Below, piece after piece: positions 7,503 to 17,901 of a stretch of 64,000 bases of DNA. Location: contig NZ_LQGY01000002.1 of NCBI RefSeq assembly GCF_001620055.1, positions 1 through 64,000 of the forward strand, given 5' to 3'. The stretch is from Agromyces sp. NDB4Y10 (GTDB lineage: Bacteria > Actinomycetota > Actinomycetes > Actinomycetales > Microbacteriaceae). Under the pieces are notes generated by a model that did not search any database, had not been told where the DNA came from, and saw only the letters and a program-made list of their open reading frames with translations. The translations under genes were made by a program, and so were the position numbers. The stretch's first letter is position 1, and each line of letters opens with the position of its first letter.

Positions 7503-8472
7503 AAGCAAGCTCCTTCTTGTTGCCCAGGATGCCCTGTGGCATGAACACCACTATCAGCATGATCGCCACGCCGACCAGGATGAACCGGAGCTGACCGGCC
7601 TGCACCTGCGTCATGAACGGCAGCCACCCCGCCTCGACGGCTCGGGCGATGAAGCCCGAGAAGAACGAGAGCAGCACCCAGAAGACGATGGAGCCGAGGA
7701 TGGGCCCCAGGATGGTCGCGGCCCCGCCCAGGAGGAGGATCGCGTAGATGAAGAACGTCAGCGTCGGCTGGAAGTAGCTCGGCACGACCGCGCGTGGCAT
7801 CACGAAGATGATGCCGGCGACGGTGCCGAACAGGCCGCCGAGGATGAGGCTCTGCATCTTGTAGGAGTAGACGTTCTTGCCGAGCGCGCGCACGGCGTCC
7901 TCGTCCTCGCGGATGCCCTTGATGACGCGGCCCCAGGGGCTGCGCATCAGCAGCCACGTGAGCAGCGCCGCGAGGATCACGACGATCCATCCGAGGATGA
8001 GGAAGAACCACGCCCGGTCGCTGAACACCCACGGGCCGAAGCCGTAGCGTCCGTCGGGCAGCGGGTTCAGCGTGAGCAGGTCGCGCTGGTACTCCGAGAG
8101 GCCGTTCGCCGAGCCCGTGACGGGGGCGAACTCGTTGGTCGTGAACGTCAACCGCAGCACCTCGGCCGCGGCGATCGTCACGATCGCGAGGTAGTCGGCG
8201 CGCAGCCGCAGCGTCGGGATACCCAGGATGAGTGCGAAGATCACCGACGCCAGCAGCGACGTCAGGAGGCAGGCCCACCACGGCCAGCCGAGCTTCAGTG
8301 CCGGGATGGCGTACCCGTAGGCGCCGAGCAGCATGAAGCCCGCCTGTCCGAAGTTCAGCAGGCCCGTGAAACCGAAGTGGATCGCGAGACCCAGTGCGGC
8401 CAGTGCGTAGGCGGCGGTGGTCGGGCTGATCAGCTCGACGGCCGCGTTTCCGAAGATTGCTCCCCAGTCCAT
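7492..8472 (-). CDS. livM: Branched-chain amino-acid ABC transporter permease LivM
   Basis: 326 residues, about nine or ten membrane helices, in the BPD_transp_2 family. FGFTGLLNFGQAGFMLLGAYGYA (near residue 35; first part FGFTGLLNFGQAGF) is the family hallmark, and the cytoplasmic loop TWLLMRSPWGRVIKGIREDE contains the region that contacts the ATPases. It ends FMPQGILGNKKE, like LivH. The gene lies 12 bases after livH and overlaps livG. Confidence 0.9.
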   Translation of the reverse strand: MDWGAIFGNAAVELISPTTAAYALAALGLAIHFGFTGLLNFGQAGFMLLGAYGYAIPALKLGWPWWACLLTSLLASVIFALILGIPTLRLRADYLAIVTIAAAEVLRLTFTTNEFAPVTGSANGLSEYQRDLLTLNPLPDGRYGFGPWVFSDRAWFFLILGWIVVILAALLTWLLMRSPWGRVIKGIREDEDAVRALGKNVYSYKMQSLILGGLFGTVAGIIFVMPRAVVPSYFQPTLTFFIYAILLLGGAATILGPILGSIVFWVLLSFFSGFIARAVEAGWLPFMTQVQAGQLRFILVGVAIMLIVVFMPQGILGNKKELAFVK

Positions 8473-8484
8473 GTCGTCGCCCTC

Positions 8485-9813
8485 CTATCCGATTCGCTCT
8501 CGACGACCGAGGATGCCCTGCGGTCGGAACAGCAGCACCACGATCAGGATGACCAGGGCGCCCACGTACTTCATGTCGCTCGGCAGCCACAGCGTGGAGA
8601 CCTCGACGAACAGGCCCACGATGAGCGAGCCGACGAGGGCGCCGAACGCCGTGCCCAGCCCGCCGAGCGTGACCGCGGCGAACACGAGCAGGAGGATCTG
8701 GAAGCCCATGTCCCAGCTGACGCCGGGGCGGAAATAGGCCCACAGGATGCCGGCGAGGCCGGCCAGCAGCGCGCCGAGCACCCAGACGATGCGGATGACG
8801 CGGTCGACGTCGATGCCGCTCGCCGAGGCGAGGGGCGCGTTGTCGGAGACCGCGCGCGTGGCCTTGCCGATCCGGGTGCGCAGGAGGAAGAACGCCACGG
8901 CGAGGAGCACCACGATGCTCACGCCCATGCTGACGAGGTCGACCCACGACAGCGCGACCGCGCCGAAGCGGATGTCGGACGGCAGCGTCGCGCCCGGGAG
9001 CTGGCTCGTCGAGCCGCCGTAGAAGAACTGGTACGTGTACCGGAGGGCGAGCGAGAGGCCGATGCTGACGATCATCAACTGGATCAGGCCGACCCCGCGC
9101 CGTCGCAACGGCTTCCACAGGGCGGCGTCGAGCGTCCAGCCGAGCGCCGCGCTGAGCACCAGCGCCACGATGATCGCGAGCCACAGCGGCCACGCCAGGT
9201 TGACGCCGAAGGTCAGCACCATCAACGCGCCGAAGGTGATGAGCTCCGCGTGCGCGAAGTTCGACAGCCCGGTCGTGCCGAAGATGAGCGAGAGGCCGAT
9301 GGCCGCGAGCGCGAGCAGCAGGCCGAAGTTGAGGCCGCTCACCACGCGCTGGACCACCTGGTCGAAGTAGTTGACGGTGACCCGCTGGCCTTCGCCGAGG
9401 AAGAAGTTCACCGCCTTGCGCTTGGTCAGGCCGAACTCGGCGGTGACGGTGTCCTGCCCTTCGAGCACGACGACGCCCTCGGGGAGCGTGTCCTGGTCGA
9501 GGGTGACCTCGTACTCCGCCTTCTCCGGCACGCCGATCGTCCAGCGCCCATCGGCGTCGGTCTCGGTCTCGGCATCGAATCCGTTGCCCTCGACGGTGAT
9601 GAGCACGCCCTCGAGCGCCTCACCCTCGAACTGCACGTTCCCGGTGAAGAAGTACTCGTACTCCTCCTCGGCGGCCGGATCGTCCGTACCCCCTTCGTCC
9701 GCCACCGCAGGGGACGCTGCGATGCCGGACAGAGTGAGTGCGGAGATCAGTATTCCGAGGAGGATGAGCCACCTCCCGCGAGAACGTGTGGGGACTGTTC
9801 GCGTGGGTTCCAC
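8485..9813 (-). CDS. livH: LivH permease with an extra N-terminal secreted domain
   Basis: 442 residues, far longer than ordinary LivH (about 290-310). Residues 1-39 look like a signal peptide ending AVADE. Residues ~50-140 are hydrophilic, with the FTGNVQFEGEALEGVLITVEG type of beta strands and TDADGRWTIGVP turn of a carboxypeptidase-regulatory or Cna-B-like domain. The permease follows: LNFGLLLALAAIGLSLIFG, GLSNFAHAELITFGAL and the terminal FRPQGILGRRERIG. I chose GTG 9813 because GGAGG precedes it and the signal peptide follows. First gene of the liv operon. The added domain would face outside, where the binding protein docks; its role is inference. Confidence 0.85.
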   Translation of the reverse strand: MEPTRTVPTRSRGRWLILLGILISALTLSGIAASPAVADEGGTDDPAAEEEYEYFFTGNVQFEGEALEGVLITVEGNGFDAETETDADGRWTIGVPEKAEYEVTLDQDTLPEGVVVLEGQDTVTAEFGLTKRKAVNFFLGEGQRVTVNYFDQVVQRVVSGLNFGLLLALAAIGLSLIFGTTGLSNFAHAELITFGALMVLTFGVNLAWPLWLAIIVALVLSAALGWTLDAALWKPLRRRGVGLIQLMIVSIGLSLALRYTYQFFYGGSTSQLPGATLPSDIRFGAVALSWVDLVSMGVSIVVLLAVAFFLLRTRIGKATRAVSDNAPLASASGIDVDRVIRIVWVLGALLAGLAGILWAYFRPGVSWDMGFQILLLVFAAVTLGGLGTAFGALVGSLIVGLFVEVSTLWLPSDMKYVGALVILIVVLLFRPQGILGRRERIG

Positions 9814-9827
9814 TGCACCTCCAAAGG

Positions 9828-9851
9828 TCCCGACCGCGGGTGGGGTCGGGA
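9828..9851 (-). promoter_or_regulatory. Hairpin in the livH leader
   Basis: TCCCGACC and GGTCGGGA form a perfect 8-bp stem around an 8-base loop, ending a few bases upstream of the GGAGG ribosome site of livH. It could affect translation of the operon, but nothing else supports a regulatory role. Confidence 0.3.
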
Positions 9852-9864
9852 TCTGGCTTCCTGA

Positions 9865-11565
<1,701 letters not shown>

Positions 11566-11655
11566 GTCTCGGTACGCGCCGGCCTGCGGCCGGTGCTCCT
11601 CGACCGCCGGGTCTCGGTACGCGCCGGCCTGCGGCCGGTGCTACTCGACCGCCGA
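11566..11655 (+). repeat. Tandem copy of a 45-bp palindromic repeat
   Basis: Two adjacent copies (11566-11610 and 11611-11655) differ at only two bases. Each has CTCGGTACGCGCC, an internal hairpin CCGGCC-TGC-GGCCGG and GGTGCTCCTCGACCGCC. The first begins right after the guaB stop; the second runs into the end of the convergent aminotransferase gene and supplies its last four codons and stop. A related copy is at 20870-20902. The build resembles REP-type elements. Confidence 0.8.
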
Positions 11656-12807
11656 TCCCCGGGCCTCGGCGAGGCGCGTGATCGCCTCCGAGAGCACCTC
11701 GGGCGAGCACGCGAGGTTGAGCCGGGCGTGCCCGCGCCCCGCTTCGGCGCCGAACATCGGTCCGTTGGCGAGCGCGACGCGGGCCCGCTCGAGTGCGACG
11801 GCGGCGGGGTCGTCGCCCCAGCCGAGCGCCGAGAGGTCGAGCCACGCGAGGTAGGTGGCCTGCGGCATCCGGTACCGCACCCCGGGGAGCTCGTCGGCGA
11901 GGAGGTCGGCGAGCAGGCGCCGGTTGTCGTCGATCGAGCCGAGGACCCCGTCGAGCCAGCGGCCCCCGTGCCGGAACGCCGCGATCGACGCGATCGCACC
12001 GAACTGGCTCATCCGCCATTCCACCTCGTACGGGAACGCCGTGCGCACCGCGTCGCCGCGCTCGCTCGCGCTCAGCACCAGCGCCGCCTTGAGGCCGGCG
12101 ATGTTGAACGCCTTCGTGGCCCCGGCGACCGTGACGCCGTGCTCGCGGGCGGCATCCGACACCGTCAGGAACGGCACGTACGGCGTCTCCGGCTGCGAGA
12201 GCGGCCCGTGCACCTCGTCGGACACGATCACGGCGTCGAAGCGCGCCGCGAGGTCCGCCAGCGCGGCCAGCTGCTCGCGCGGGTGCACGAGCCCCACCGG
12301 ATTGTGCGGGTTGCACAGCACCATCGCGCGCGCACCCGCGGCGAACGCCGCCTCGATGCCGTCGAGGTCGAGCGCCCAGCCCTCGTCGATGCCGCCCGCG
12401 AGGGGCACCTCGATCACCGCGCCGCCCGCCTCGGTGACGAGGTCGAAGAACGGGGGGTAGATGGGCGGGTTCACGATCACGCCCTCGCCAGGGGAGATCA
12501 CCTGCCGGAGCACCTCGACGATGCCCATGCTGACGTCGGCCGTGCAGGTCACGCGGGCCGGGTCCGGCTCCCACCCGAGACGCGCCGCCGCGAACTCGGC
12601 GAACGCGTCGGCGACGGGCCGACTGCCCGAGTTGTAGCCCGTGTCGGAGCGGCGCACGGCCGCGTGGAGCGCCTCGGCGATCGGCTCGGCGAGCGGGTAG
12701 TCCATCTCGGCGACCGGCAGCGGCAGCACGTCCGGGTCGTAGGAGCGCCACTTCGCGCTGGTGCGCGTGCGGAGCTGGTCGAGCGGGTCGGCGGCGACGC
12801 GATGCAT
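11641..12807 (-). CDS. MalY/PatB-family PLP-dependent aminotransferase (C-S lyase)
   Basis: 388 residues, class I/II aminotransferase fold. The family cleaves cystathionine or cysteine-like compounds (beta C-S lyase) or acts as an aminotransferase. The MalY/PatB hallmarks are present: KWRSYDPDVLPLPVAEMDY at the N-terminus, YNSGSRPV, NPHNPVG, VIVSDEVHGPL and the PLP lysine in GATKAFNIAGLK. The ATG is at 12807. The last codons lie in the 45-bp repeat, so the C-terminus may have been changed by repeat insertion. The exact substrate is not determined by sequence. Confidence 0.87.
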   Translation of the reverse strand: MHRVAADPLDQLRTRTSAKWRSYDPDVLPLPVAEMDYPLAEPIAEALHAAVRRSDTGYNSGSRPVADAFAEFAAARLGWEPDPARVTCTADVSMGIVEVLRQVISPGEGVIVNPPIYPPFFDLVTEAGGAVIEVPLAGGIDEGWALDLDGIEAAFAAGARAMVLCNPHNPVGLVHPREQLAALADLAARFDAVIVSDEVHGPLSQPETPYVPFLTVSDAAREHGVTVAGATKAFNIAGLKAALVLSASERGDAVRTAFPYEVEWRMSQFGAIASIAAFRHGGRWLDGVLGSIDDNRRLLADLLADELPGVRYRMPQATYLAWLDLSALGWGDDPAAVALERARVALANGPMFGAEAGRGHARLNLACSPEVLSEAITRLAEARGSAVE

Positions 12808-12946
12808 GGCCCCCAGCCTGCCGCACCGGGTCGTGCGGCGACAGGGTGGTGGGAAGGCGTGCCGCGGCATCCGTCGCTGTGTATTCTGGTCGGCTGCCCG
12901 ATCGGGCGCCGCGGCGGATGCCGCGTACCGAACGGATCGCACACCC

Positions 12947-14647
12947 ATGGGCTTCATCGACGTCAACGGCGTCTCCTTCTCGCTGCCCGACGGCCGCCCC
13001 CTGCTGTCGGATCTCGCCTTCCGCGTCACGGAAGGGCGCACGACGGCCCTCATCGGCCAGAACGGGGCGGGCAAGACCACGCTCCTGCGCATCATCCGCG
13101 GTGACGTGCGGCCCGACGAGGGCAGCGTGCAGGTCGACGGGGGACTCGGGGTCATGGACCAGTTCGTCGGCCGCGGGGAGGTCGTCGACGGCGTGGACCG
13201 CACCGTGCACGGGTTGCTCGTGTCGGTCGCCCCGACGCGAGTGCGGGCGGCGGCCATCGAGCTCGAGCGTGCCGAGAACGCGCTCATCGAGACGGATGAC
13301 ACGGCCGCGCAGATGCGGTACGCATCGGCGCTCGCCGAGTACGCCGAAGCCGGCGGCTACGACCAGGAGGTGATCTGGGACCACTGCACCACGGCCGCGC
13401 TCGGCGTGCCCTTCGAGCGGGCAAGGTGGCGCGAGCTGTCGACCCTCTCTGGCGGCGAGCAGAAGCGGCTCGCGCTCGAGGCGCTGCTGCGCGGACCCGA
13501 GCAGGTGCTCATCCTCGACGAACCCGACAACTCGCTCGACGTGCCGGGCAAGCGGTGGCTCGAGCAGCAGCTGCGGGCCACCCCGAAGACGGTGCTGCTC
13601 GTGTCGCACGACCGGGAGCTGCTCGCGCGGGCGGCCGACCGGATCGTGACCCTCGAGGCGGGCGGTGCGGGCAGCACCGCGTGGGTCCACGGGGGTGGCT
13701 TCCGGGGCTACCACGAGGCTCGCGAGGAGCGGTTCGCGCGGCTCGACGAACTGCGCCGGCGATGGGACGAGCAGCACGCGCAGCTGAAGCAGCTGGTGCA
13801 GAACCTCAAGGTGAAGGCGACGTACAACGACGGCATGGCCTCCCGCTACCAGGCGGCGCTCACGCGGCTGCGGAAGTTCGAGGAGGCCGGTCCGCCCGAG
13901 GAGCGGCCGCCCGCGCAGGCCCTGTCGATGCGCCTGCGCGGATCCCGCACGGGCAAGCGCTCGGTCGTGTGCGAGCGGCTCGAGCTGACCGGCCTCATGA
14001 AGCCCTTCGACCTCGAGGTCTGGTACGGCGACCGCGTCGCGGTGCTCGGGTCGAACGGCTCGGGCAAGTCGCACTTCCTGCGCCTGCTCGCGGGCGGCGG
14101 CAGCGACCCCGACGCGGCCAAGGGCCATGTGACGGATGTCGGCGCCACGCTCGCCCGCGTGCCGCATACGGGTTCGGCGGTGCTCGGCGCCCGCGTCGTG
14201 CCGGGCTGGTTCGCGCAGGGCCACGAGCTGCCCGGGCTGCGCGGACGCACGCTCCTCGACATCCTGCACCGCGGCGACGCGAACCGCGCCGGCATGGCCC
14301 GCGAGGCGGCGAGTTCCGCACTCGATCGGTACGGGCTCGCGGCATCCGCCCAGCAGCGCTTCGACGACCTGTCGGGCGGCCAGCAGGCGCGGCTGCAGAT
14401 CCTCCTGCTGGAGCTGTCGGGCGCGACCCTGCTGCTGCTCGACGAACCGACCGACAACCTCGACCTGGTCTCCGCTGAGGCGCTCGAGGACGCGCTGTCG
14501 CGGTTCGACGGCACCGTGCTCGCCGTCACCCACGACCGCTGGTTCACGCGCTCGTTCGACCGGTTCCTCGTGTTCCGCTCCGACGGCGAGGTCGTCGAGA
14601 CGGATCAGCCGGTGTTCGACGAGGCGCGCGTCGCGCGCGCTCGCTGA
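12947..14647 (+). CDS. ABC-F family ATPase
   Basis: 566 residues with two ATP-binding domains and no membrane part. Domain 1 has GQNGAGKTT, LSGGEQKRL and LILDEPDNSLD; domain 2 has GSNGSGKSH, LSGGQQARL and LLLDEPTDNLD. Between them (about residues 250-320) lies a charged helical linker. ABC-F proteins bind ribosomes and either relieve antibiotic arrest or help elongation; the linker is of medium length and I cannot tell which holds here. A possible -10 box TATTCT is at 12882, giving a 50-60-base leader. The gene is convergent with the repeat-protein gene, with only 12 bases between. Confidence 0.85.
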   Translation: MGFIDVNGVSFSLPDGRPLLSDLAFRVTEGRTTALIGQNGAGKTTLLRIIRGDVRPDEGSVQVDGGLGVMDQFVGRGEVVDGVDRTVHGLLVSVAPTRVRAAAIELERAENALIETDDTAAQMRYASALAEYAEAGGYDQEVIWDHCTTAALGVPFERARWRELSTLSGGEQKRLALEALLRGPEQVLILDEPDNSLDVPGKRWLEQQLRATPKTVLLVSHDRELLARAADRIVTLEAGGAGSTAWVHGGGFRGYHEAREERFARLDELRRRWDEQHAQLKQLVQNLKVKATYNDGMASRYQAALTRLRKFEEAGPPEERPPAQALSMRLRGSRTGKRSVVCERLELTGLMKPFDLEVWYGDRVAVLGSNGSGKSHFLRLLAGGGSDPDAAKGHVTDVGATLARVPHTGSAVLGARVVPGWFAQGHELPGLRGRTLLDILHRGDANRAGMAREAASSALDRYGLAASAQQRFDDLSGGQQARLQILLLELSGATLLLLDEPTDNLDLVSAEALEDALSRFDGTVLAVTHDRWFTRSFDRFLVFRSDGEVVETDQPVFDEARVARAR

Positions 14648-14659
14648 CGTCGGAGTCGA

Positions 14660-17600
14660 TCACGGCGCCACGAGCCGGCGGATCGGCCGTGGGTCGGCGC
14701 CCGGCGCGGCGTCGATGGCAGAGGTCGAACCGGGCAGCACCTCGGCGGTCGACCCGGAGGTTCTCGAGACGCTCGGGTATCCCACCTTGGTACCGGTCAC
14801 CTGCACGCTGATCTTCTTGCCCGCGTGGGCCCCGGTGGGGACCAGGGTCGCGCCGGTGGCGTTCGGGATGGTGACTCCGTCCGCGAACCATCGGTACGAC
14901 AGGGTCGTTCCGGATGACCAGGAGCCGGGCCGGACGGTCAGGGTCGAGCCGATCGTCGGCGTGCCGTCGATCGTCGGGGTCGAGACGCGGAGCACAGGGG
15001 CCGTCGACACCGAGGTCCTCGAAACGGTCGCATAGCCCCACTTGGCCCCGGTCACCTGCACCGTGATCGGCTCGTCCTCCTCGGCGGCGCCGAGTGCGAG
15101 CGAGGTTCCGGTTGCGCCGACGATCGGCGTCCCACCGGCGAACCACTGATAGGTCAGCGTCGTCCCTCCGGTCCACGTCCCGGCGGACGCGGTGAGCGTC
15201 GCGCCGCTCACCGGAGCCCCGGTGATCGTCGGGACCGCAGCGTCCAGCGTGCCGGCGAACACCTGACTCGTTCTCGCCGACTCGCTCGACTGGGACGCGT
15301 ACCCCGGCGCGGACGCCGTCACGCGAACCGAGATCCGGCGGCCGAGTGCCTCGGCGTCCAGCGTGAGTGTGGGCGCGGTCTGATCGATCATCGTGTTCCC
15401 GTCGGCCAGCCACTGGTAGGCGAGCGTCGCGCCCGGCGTCGTGGAGGCGGCCGTCGCACTCAGGGTCGAACCGACGGCCGCCGTGCCCGACACCTTCGGG
15501 ATCGACAGGTTCGTCTGCGGCATCGCCGTGACGGCATCCGTCTGCGGCGATTCCTGGACCTGGGTGACGTAGCCGGGCATGGACGCGGTGACCGTGACGC
15601 TGATGCGGGCACCCAGGTGGTCATCGGTGAGACGGAGGGTCTGGCCGACCTGGCCGACGAGTTCGACGCCGTCGGCGAACCAGGCGTACGCGAGCTCGGC
15701 CTCGGGATCGGTGGTCGTCGTCGACGCGGTCAACGTCGATCCGACCGTGGCGGTGCCCAGGAGGGTCGGGGTCGACAGCGAGACCAGTCGCGTGAGGGTC
15801 GCATCGATGCCGGGGATCGCCTGGCCGGCGACCACGTCGACCGGGGTCGAATGCGACGAGTCGGTCTGGTCGTCCCACCACTCGCGGACGTACGGGGAGA
15901 GGGGCGGGGGTCGGAACTCGATCACGTAGGACCCGGTCATGAGGCTGAGCAGCGAATAGCGACCGTCGGCATCGGTGTACGCAGATCCGGAGGGTCGGTA
16001 GAGACCGCTCCCATCCTGCCGGTAGGACTGCACGAGGACGTTGAGCAGGGACTTGCCGTCGATGCCGACGACCTCGCCGACGATGGAACCCGCGCGCGCG
16101 AGAATGACGTCGCGACCGCCCGCGACGTCGCCGAGCGCCACCGAGATGGGGTCGGCGGAGGCCTTGTCCGGCTTGTCGTTCCAGCATTCGAAGAGCAGGT
16201 TCGCCGCGTTCGGTGGGGTGAAGCAGAGCACGTAGGCGCCGGCTCCGAGGCCGATGAACTCGTATCGTCCCTGCGCGTCGGTGCGGCCCTCGGTGAGGTA
16301 TCTCCTCGCGTCATCCGCGTCGTACACGTAGACCCGCACGCTCCCGACCGGCTCGGCCCCCTCGTTGCGCACCTGACCCGAGATGGAGGCTCCGGCGAGG
16401 AGCTCGACGTCGATCCGCCTCTGCTCGAGCGCGTCGAGCACCATCGTGTCGGCTGCGTCGGCATCGACCTGGCCGTTCCACCACTGATCCGCGTACGGCG
16501 AGCCGAAGGGCGCCTCCACGCGGACGGTGTAGGGGCCCGGCTCCATCGCCATGAACGCGAAGGCGCCGGTCGCGTCCGATTCGGTGAAGCGCTCGAACAC
16601 CGGCTCCCCGTCGACCATGGAGTGCAGTTCGACGCGGGCCCCGGACACGGGCTCACCGCCCGATCCCCGCACGTGGCCCGACAGGGAGGTCCGCAGCGGG
16701 AGCGCGAGATCGATGCCGGTGATGACCTCGTCCTTCCCCACGCGGATCACCTCCGCCGTCGCGCGTTCGACGGAATCGTTCCACCACTCGTCGGCGTACC
16801 ACGACCGATCCGACACCGCCGTCCGCACGACGTAGTCCCCGCGGGGCAGGCGGGGGAACTGGAAGCCGCCGGTCGAGGAGTTCGAGATCGCACTCCCGAC
16901 GCGGTGGTCGCCGTCAGCTCGGACCTCGTACAGCCAGACGTCCTCATGTGGAACCGGGGCGCCGGCCTCGTTGCGGACGGTGCCGGAGATCGACGCGCCG
17001 GGGTCGAGTTGCACGTCCAGGCCGCTGACGACGCCTCCGGTCTCGATCTCGATACGGTCGGCGAGGTCTCTTCGCGGCTGGTCGTTCCACCACTCCTCGG
17101 CGTAGGGCGTCGACGACCGCGGGACGACGTGGAACGTGTACGACCCGGCGAGCAGATGATCGAACCGGTACGTGCCGTCGGATCCGGCGTGCCACCGACC
17201 GCGGTAGGCGAGCTTGCCGTCGTCGCCGACGACATAGAGGTAGAGCTCCGTGAACAGCACGCTCGTCGTGCCGTCGCCGCGCACCACGCCGCTGATCGAG
17301 GCCTCCGGGCTCAGACGCACGTTCATCCCGGTCACCGTGGCCCCGGCGCCGACGTCGAACCGGGCGGCTGAGAAGGCGTCCGCCGTTCCGCCCCACCACT
17401 CCCAGGCGAAGGGACCCGTCGGGCGGAACTCCATCGTGTAGGTCCCTGCTTCGACTCCGGTGAACCGGTACGATCCGGCGCTGTCCGAAGAGGCCCACTT
17501 CGTGACATGCGTGGTGTCGTCCAGCCACGCGAGCCGCACCTCCACACCGGAGACCGGGCGGCCGTCCGGGTCGGTGACGGTACCGGTGATCTCCGCACCA

Positions 17601-17722
17601 GTGGCGGCATCGCCGACCGCGGCCTGGATGCCCGAGGCGCCGAGCACGACGGCGAGGAGAGCCGCGAGCACGGTGCGGACGAGGGTTCGGGCAGGGGAGC
17701 GGCGGGGGGCGCTGCCGGGCAA
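14660..17722 (-). CDS. Large secreted protein of SpaA/CarboxypepD_reg-like repeats plus Ig-like repeats
   Basis: 1020 residues with an N-terminal signal peptide (basic start, LAALLAVVLGASGIQAAV). Residues ~40-640 hold about seven beta-sandwich repeats of ~90 residues of the form ISGTV(R)..G.PV....V.LY, each ending in an aromatic cluster: EWWGG, EEWWND, DEWWND, DQWWNG, ECWND, REWWDD. Residues ~650-1000 are four Ig-like repeats with GSTLTA, LAYQWLADG and GKKISVQVTG. There is no LPXTG or lipobox, so it is probably released or loosely bound. Start TTG 17722 has GGAG six bases upstream. Function unknown; sugar or surface binding is a guess from the aromatic motifs. Confidence 0.8.
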   Translation of the reverse strand: MPGSAPRRSPARTLVRTVLAALLAVVLGASGIQAAVGDAATGAEITGTVTDPDGRPVSGVEVRLAWLDDTTHVTKWASSDSAGSYRFTGVEAGTYTMEFRPTGPFAWEWWGGTADAFSAARFDVGAGATVTGMNVRLSPEASISGVVRGDGTTSVLFTELYLYVVGDDGKLAYRGRWHAGSDGTYRFDHLLAGSYTFHVVPRSSTPYAEEWWNDQPRRDLADRIEIETGGVVSGLDVQLDPGASISGTVRNEAGAPVPHEDVWLYEVRADGDHRVGSAISNSSTGGFQFPRLPRGDYVVRTAVSDRSWYADEWWNDSVERATAEVIRVGKDEVITGIDLALPLRTSLSGHVRGSGGEPVSGARVELHSMVDGEPVFERFTESDATGAFAFMAMEPGPYTVRVEAPFGSPYADQWWNGQVDADAADTMVLDALEQRRIDVELLAGASISGQVRNEGAEPVGSVRVYVYDADDARRYLTEGRTDAQGRYEFIGLGAGAYVLCFTPPNAANLLFECWNDKPDKASADPISVALGDVAGGRDVILARAGSIVGEVVGIDGKSLLNVLVQSYRQDGSGLYRPSGSAYTDADGRYSLLSLMTGSYVIEFRPPPLSPYVREWWDDQTDSSHSTPVDVVAGQAIPGIDATLTRLVSLSTPTLLGTATVGSTLTASTTTTDPEAELAYAWFADGVELVGQVGQTLRLTDDHLGARISVTVTASMPGYVTQVQESPQTDAVTAMPQTNLSIPKVSGTAAVGSTLSATAASTTPGATLAYQWLADGNTMIDQTAPTLTLDAEALGRRISVRVTASAPGYASQSSESARTSQVFAGTLDAAVPTITGAPVSGATLTASAGTWTGGTTLTYQWFAGGTPIVGATGTSLALGAAEEDEPITVQVTGAKWGYATVSRTSVSTAPVLRVSTPTIDGTPTIGSTLTVRPGSWSSGTTLSYRWFADGVTIPNATGATLVPTGAHAGKKISVQVTGTKVGYPSVSRTSGSTAEVLPGSTSAIDAAPGADPRPIRRLVAP

Positions 17723-17889
17723 TCGGGTCTCCAGGGCGTTCGGGTCGAAGAGGGCCCGCGTCGTGGAGTGGCGTCGAACGAGGGTGCCACGATCGAACCA
17801 CAGATCCCCGGTGCGGTGGAAGTGACATCCGCTCGGCCCGCGGATGTCGGTTCGCCGACTTCGACGAGGCGCGCGTCGCGCGCGCTCGG

Positions 17890-17895
17890 TAGGGT
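17890..17895 (+). promoter_or_regulatory. -10 box of guaB3 (leaderless)
   Basis: TAGGGT ends six bases before the GTG start at 17902, giving a probable leaderless transcript. Confidence 0.45.
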
Positions 17896-17901
17896 TGAAC
17901 G

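Noticed and set aside
7207-9864. An 885-codon open frame opposite the liv operon
   Set aside because: The minus-strand liv genes carry all diagnostic motifs; this frame is the antisense artefact.
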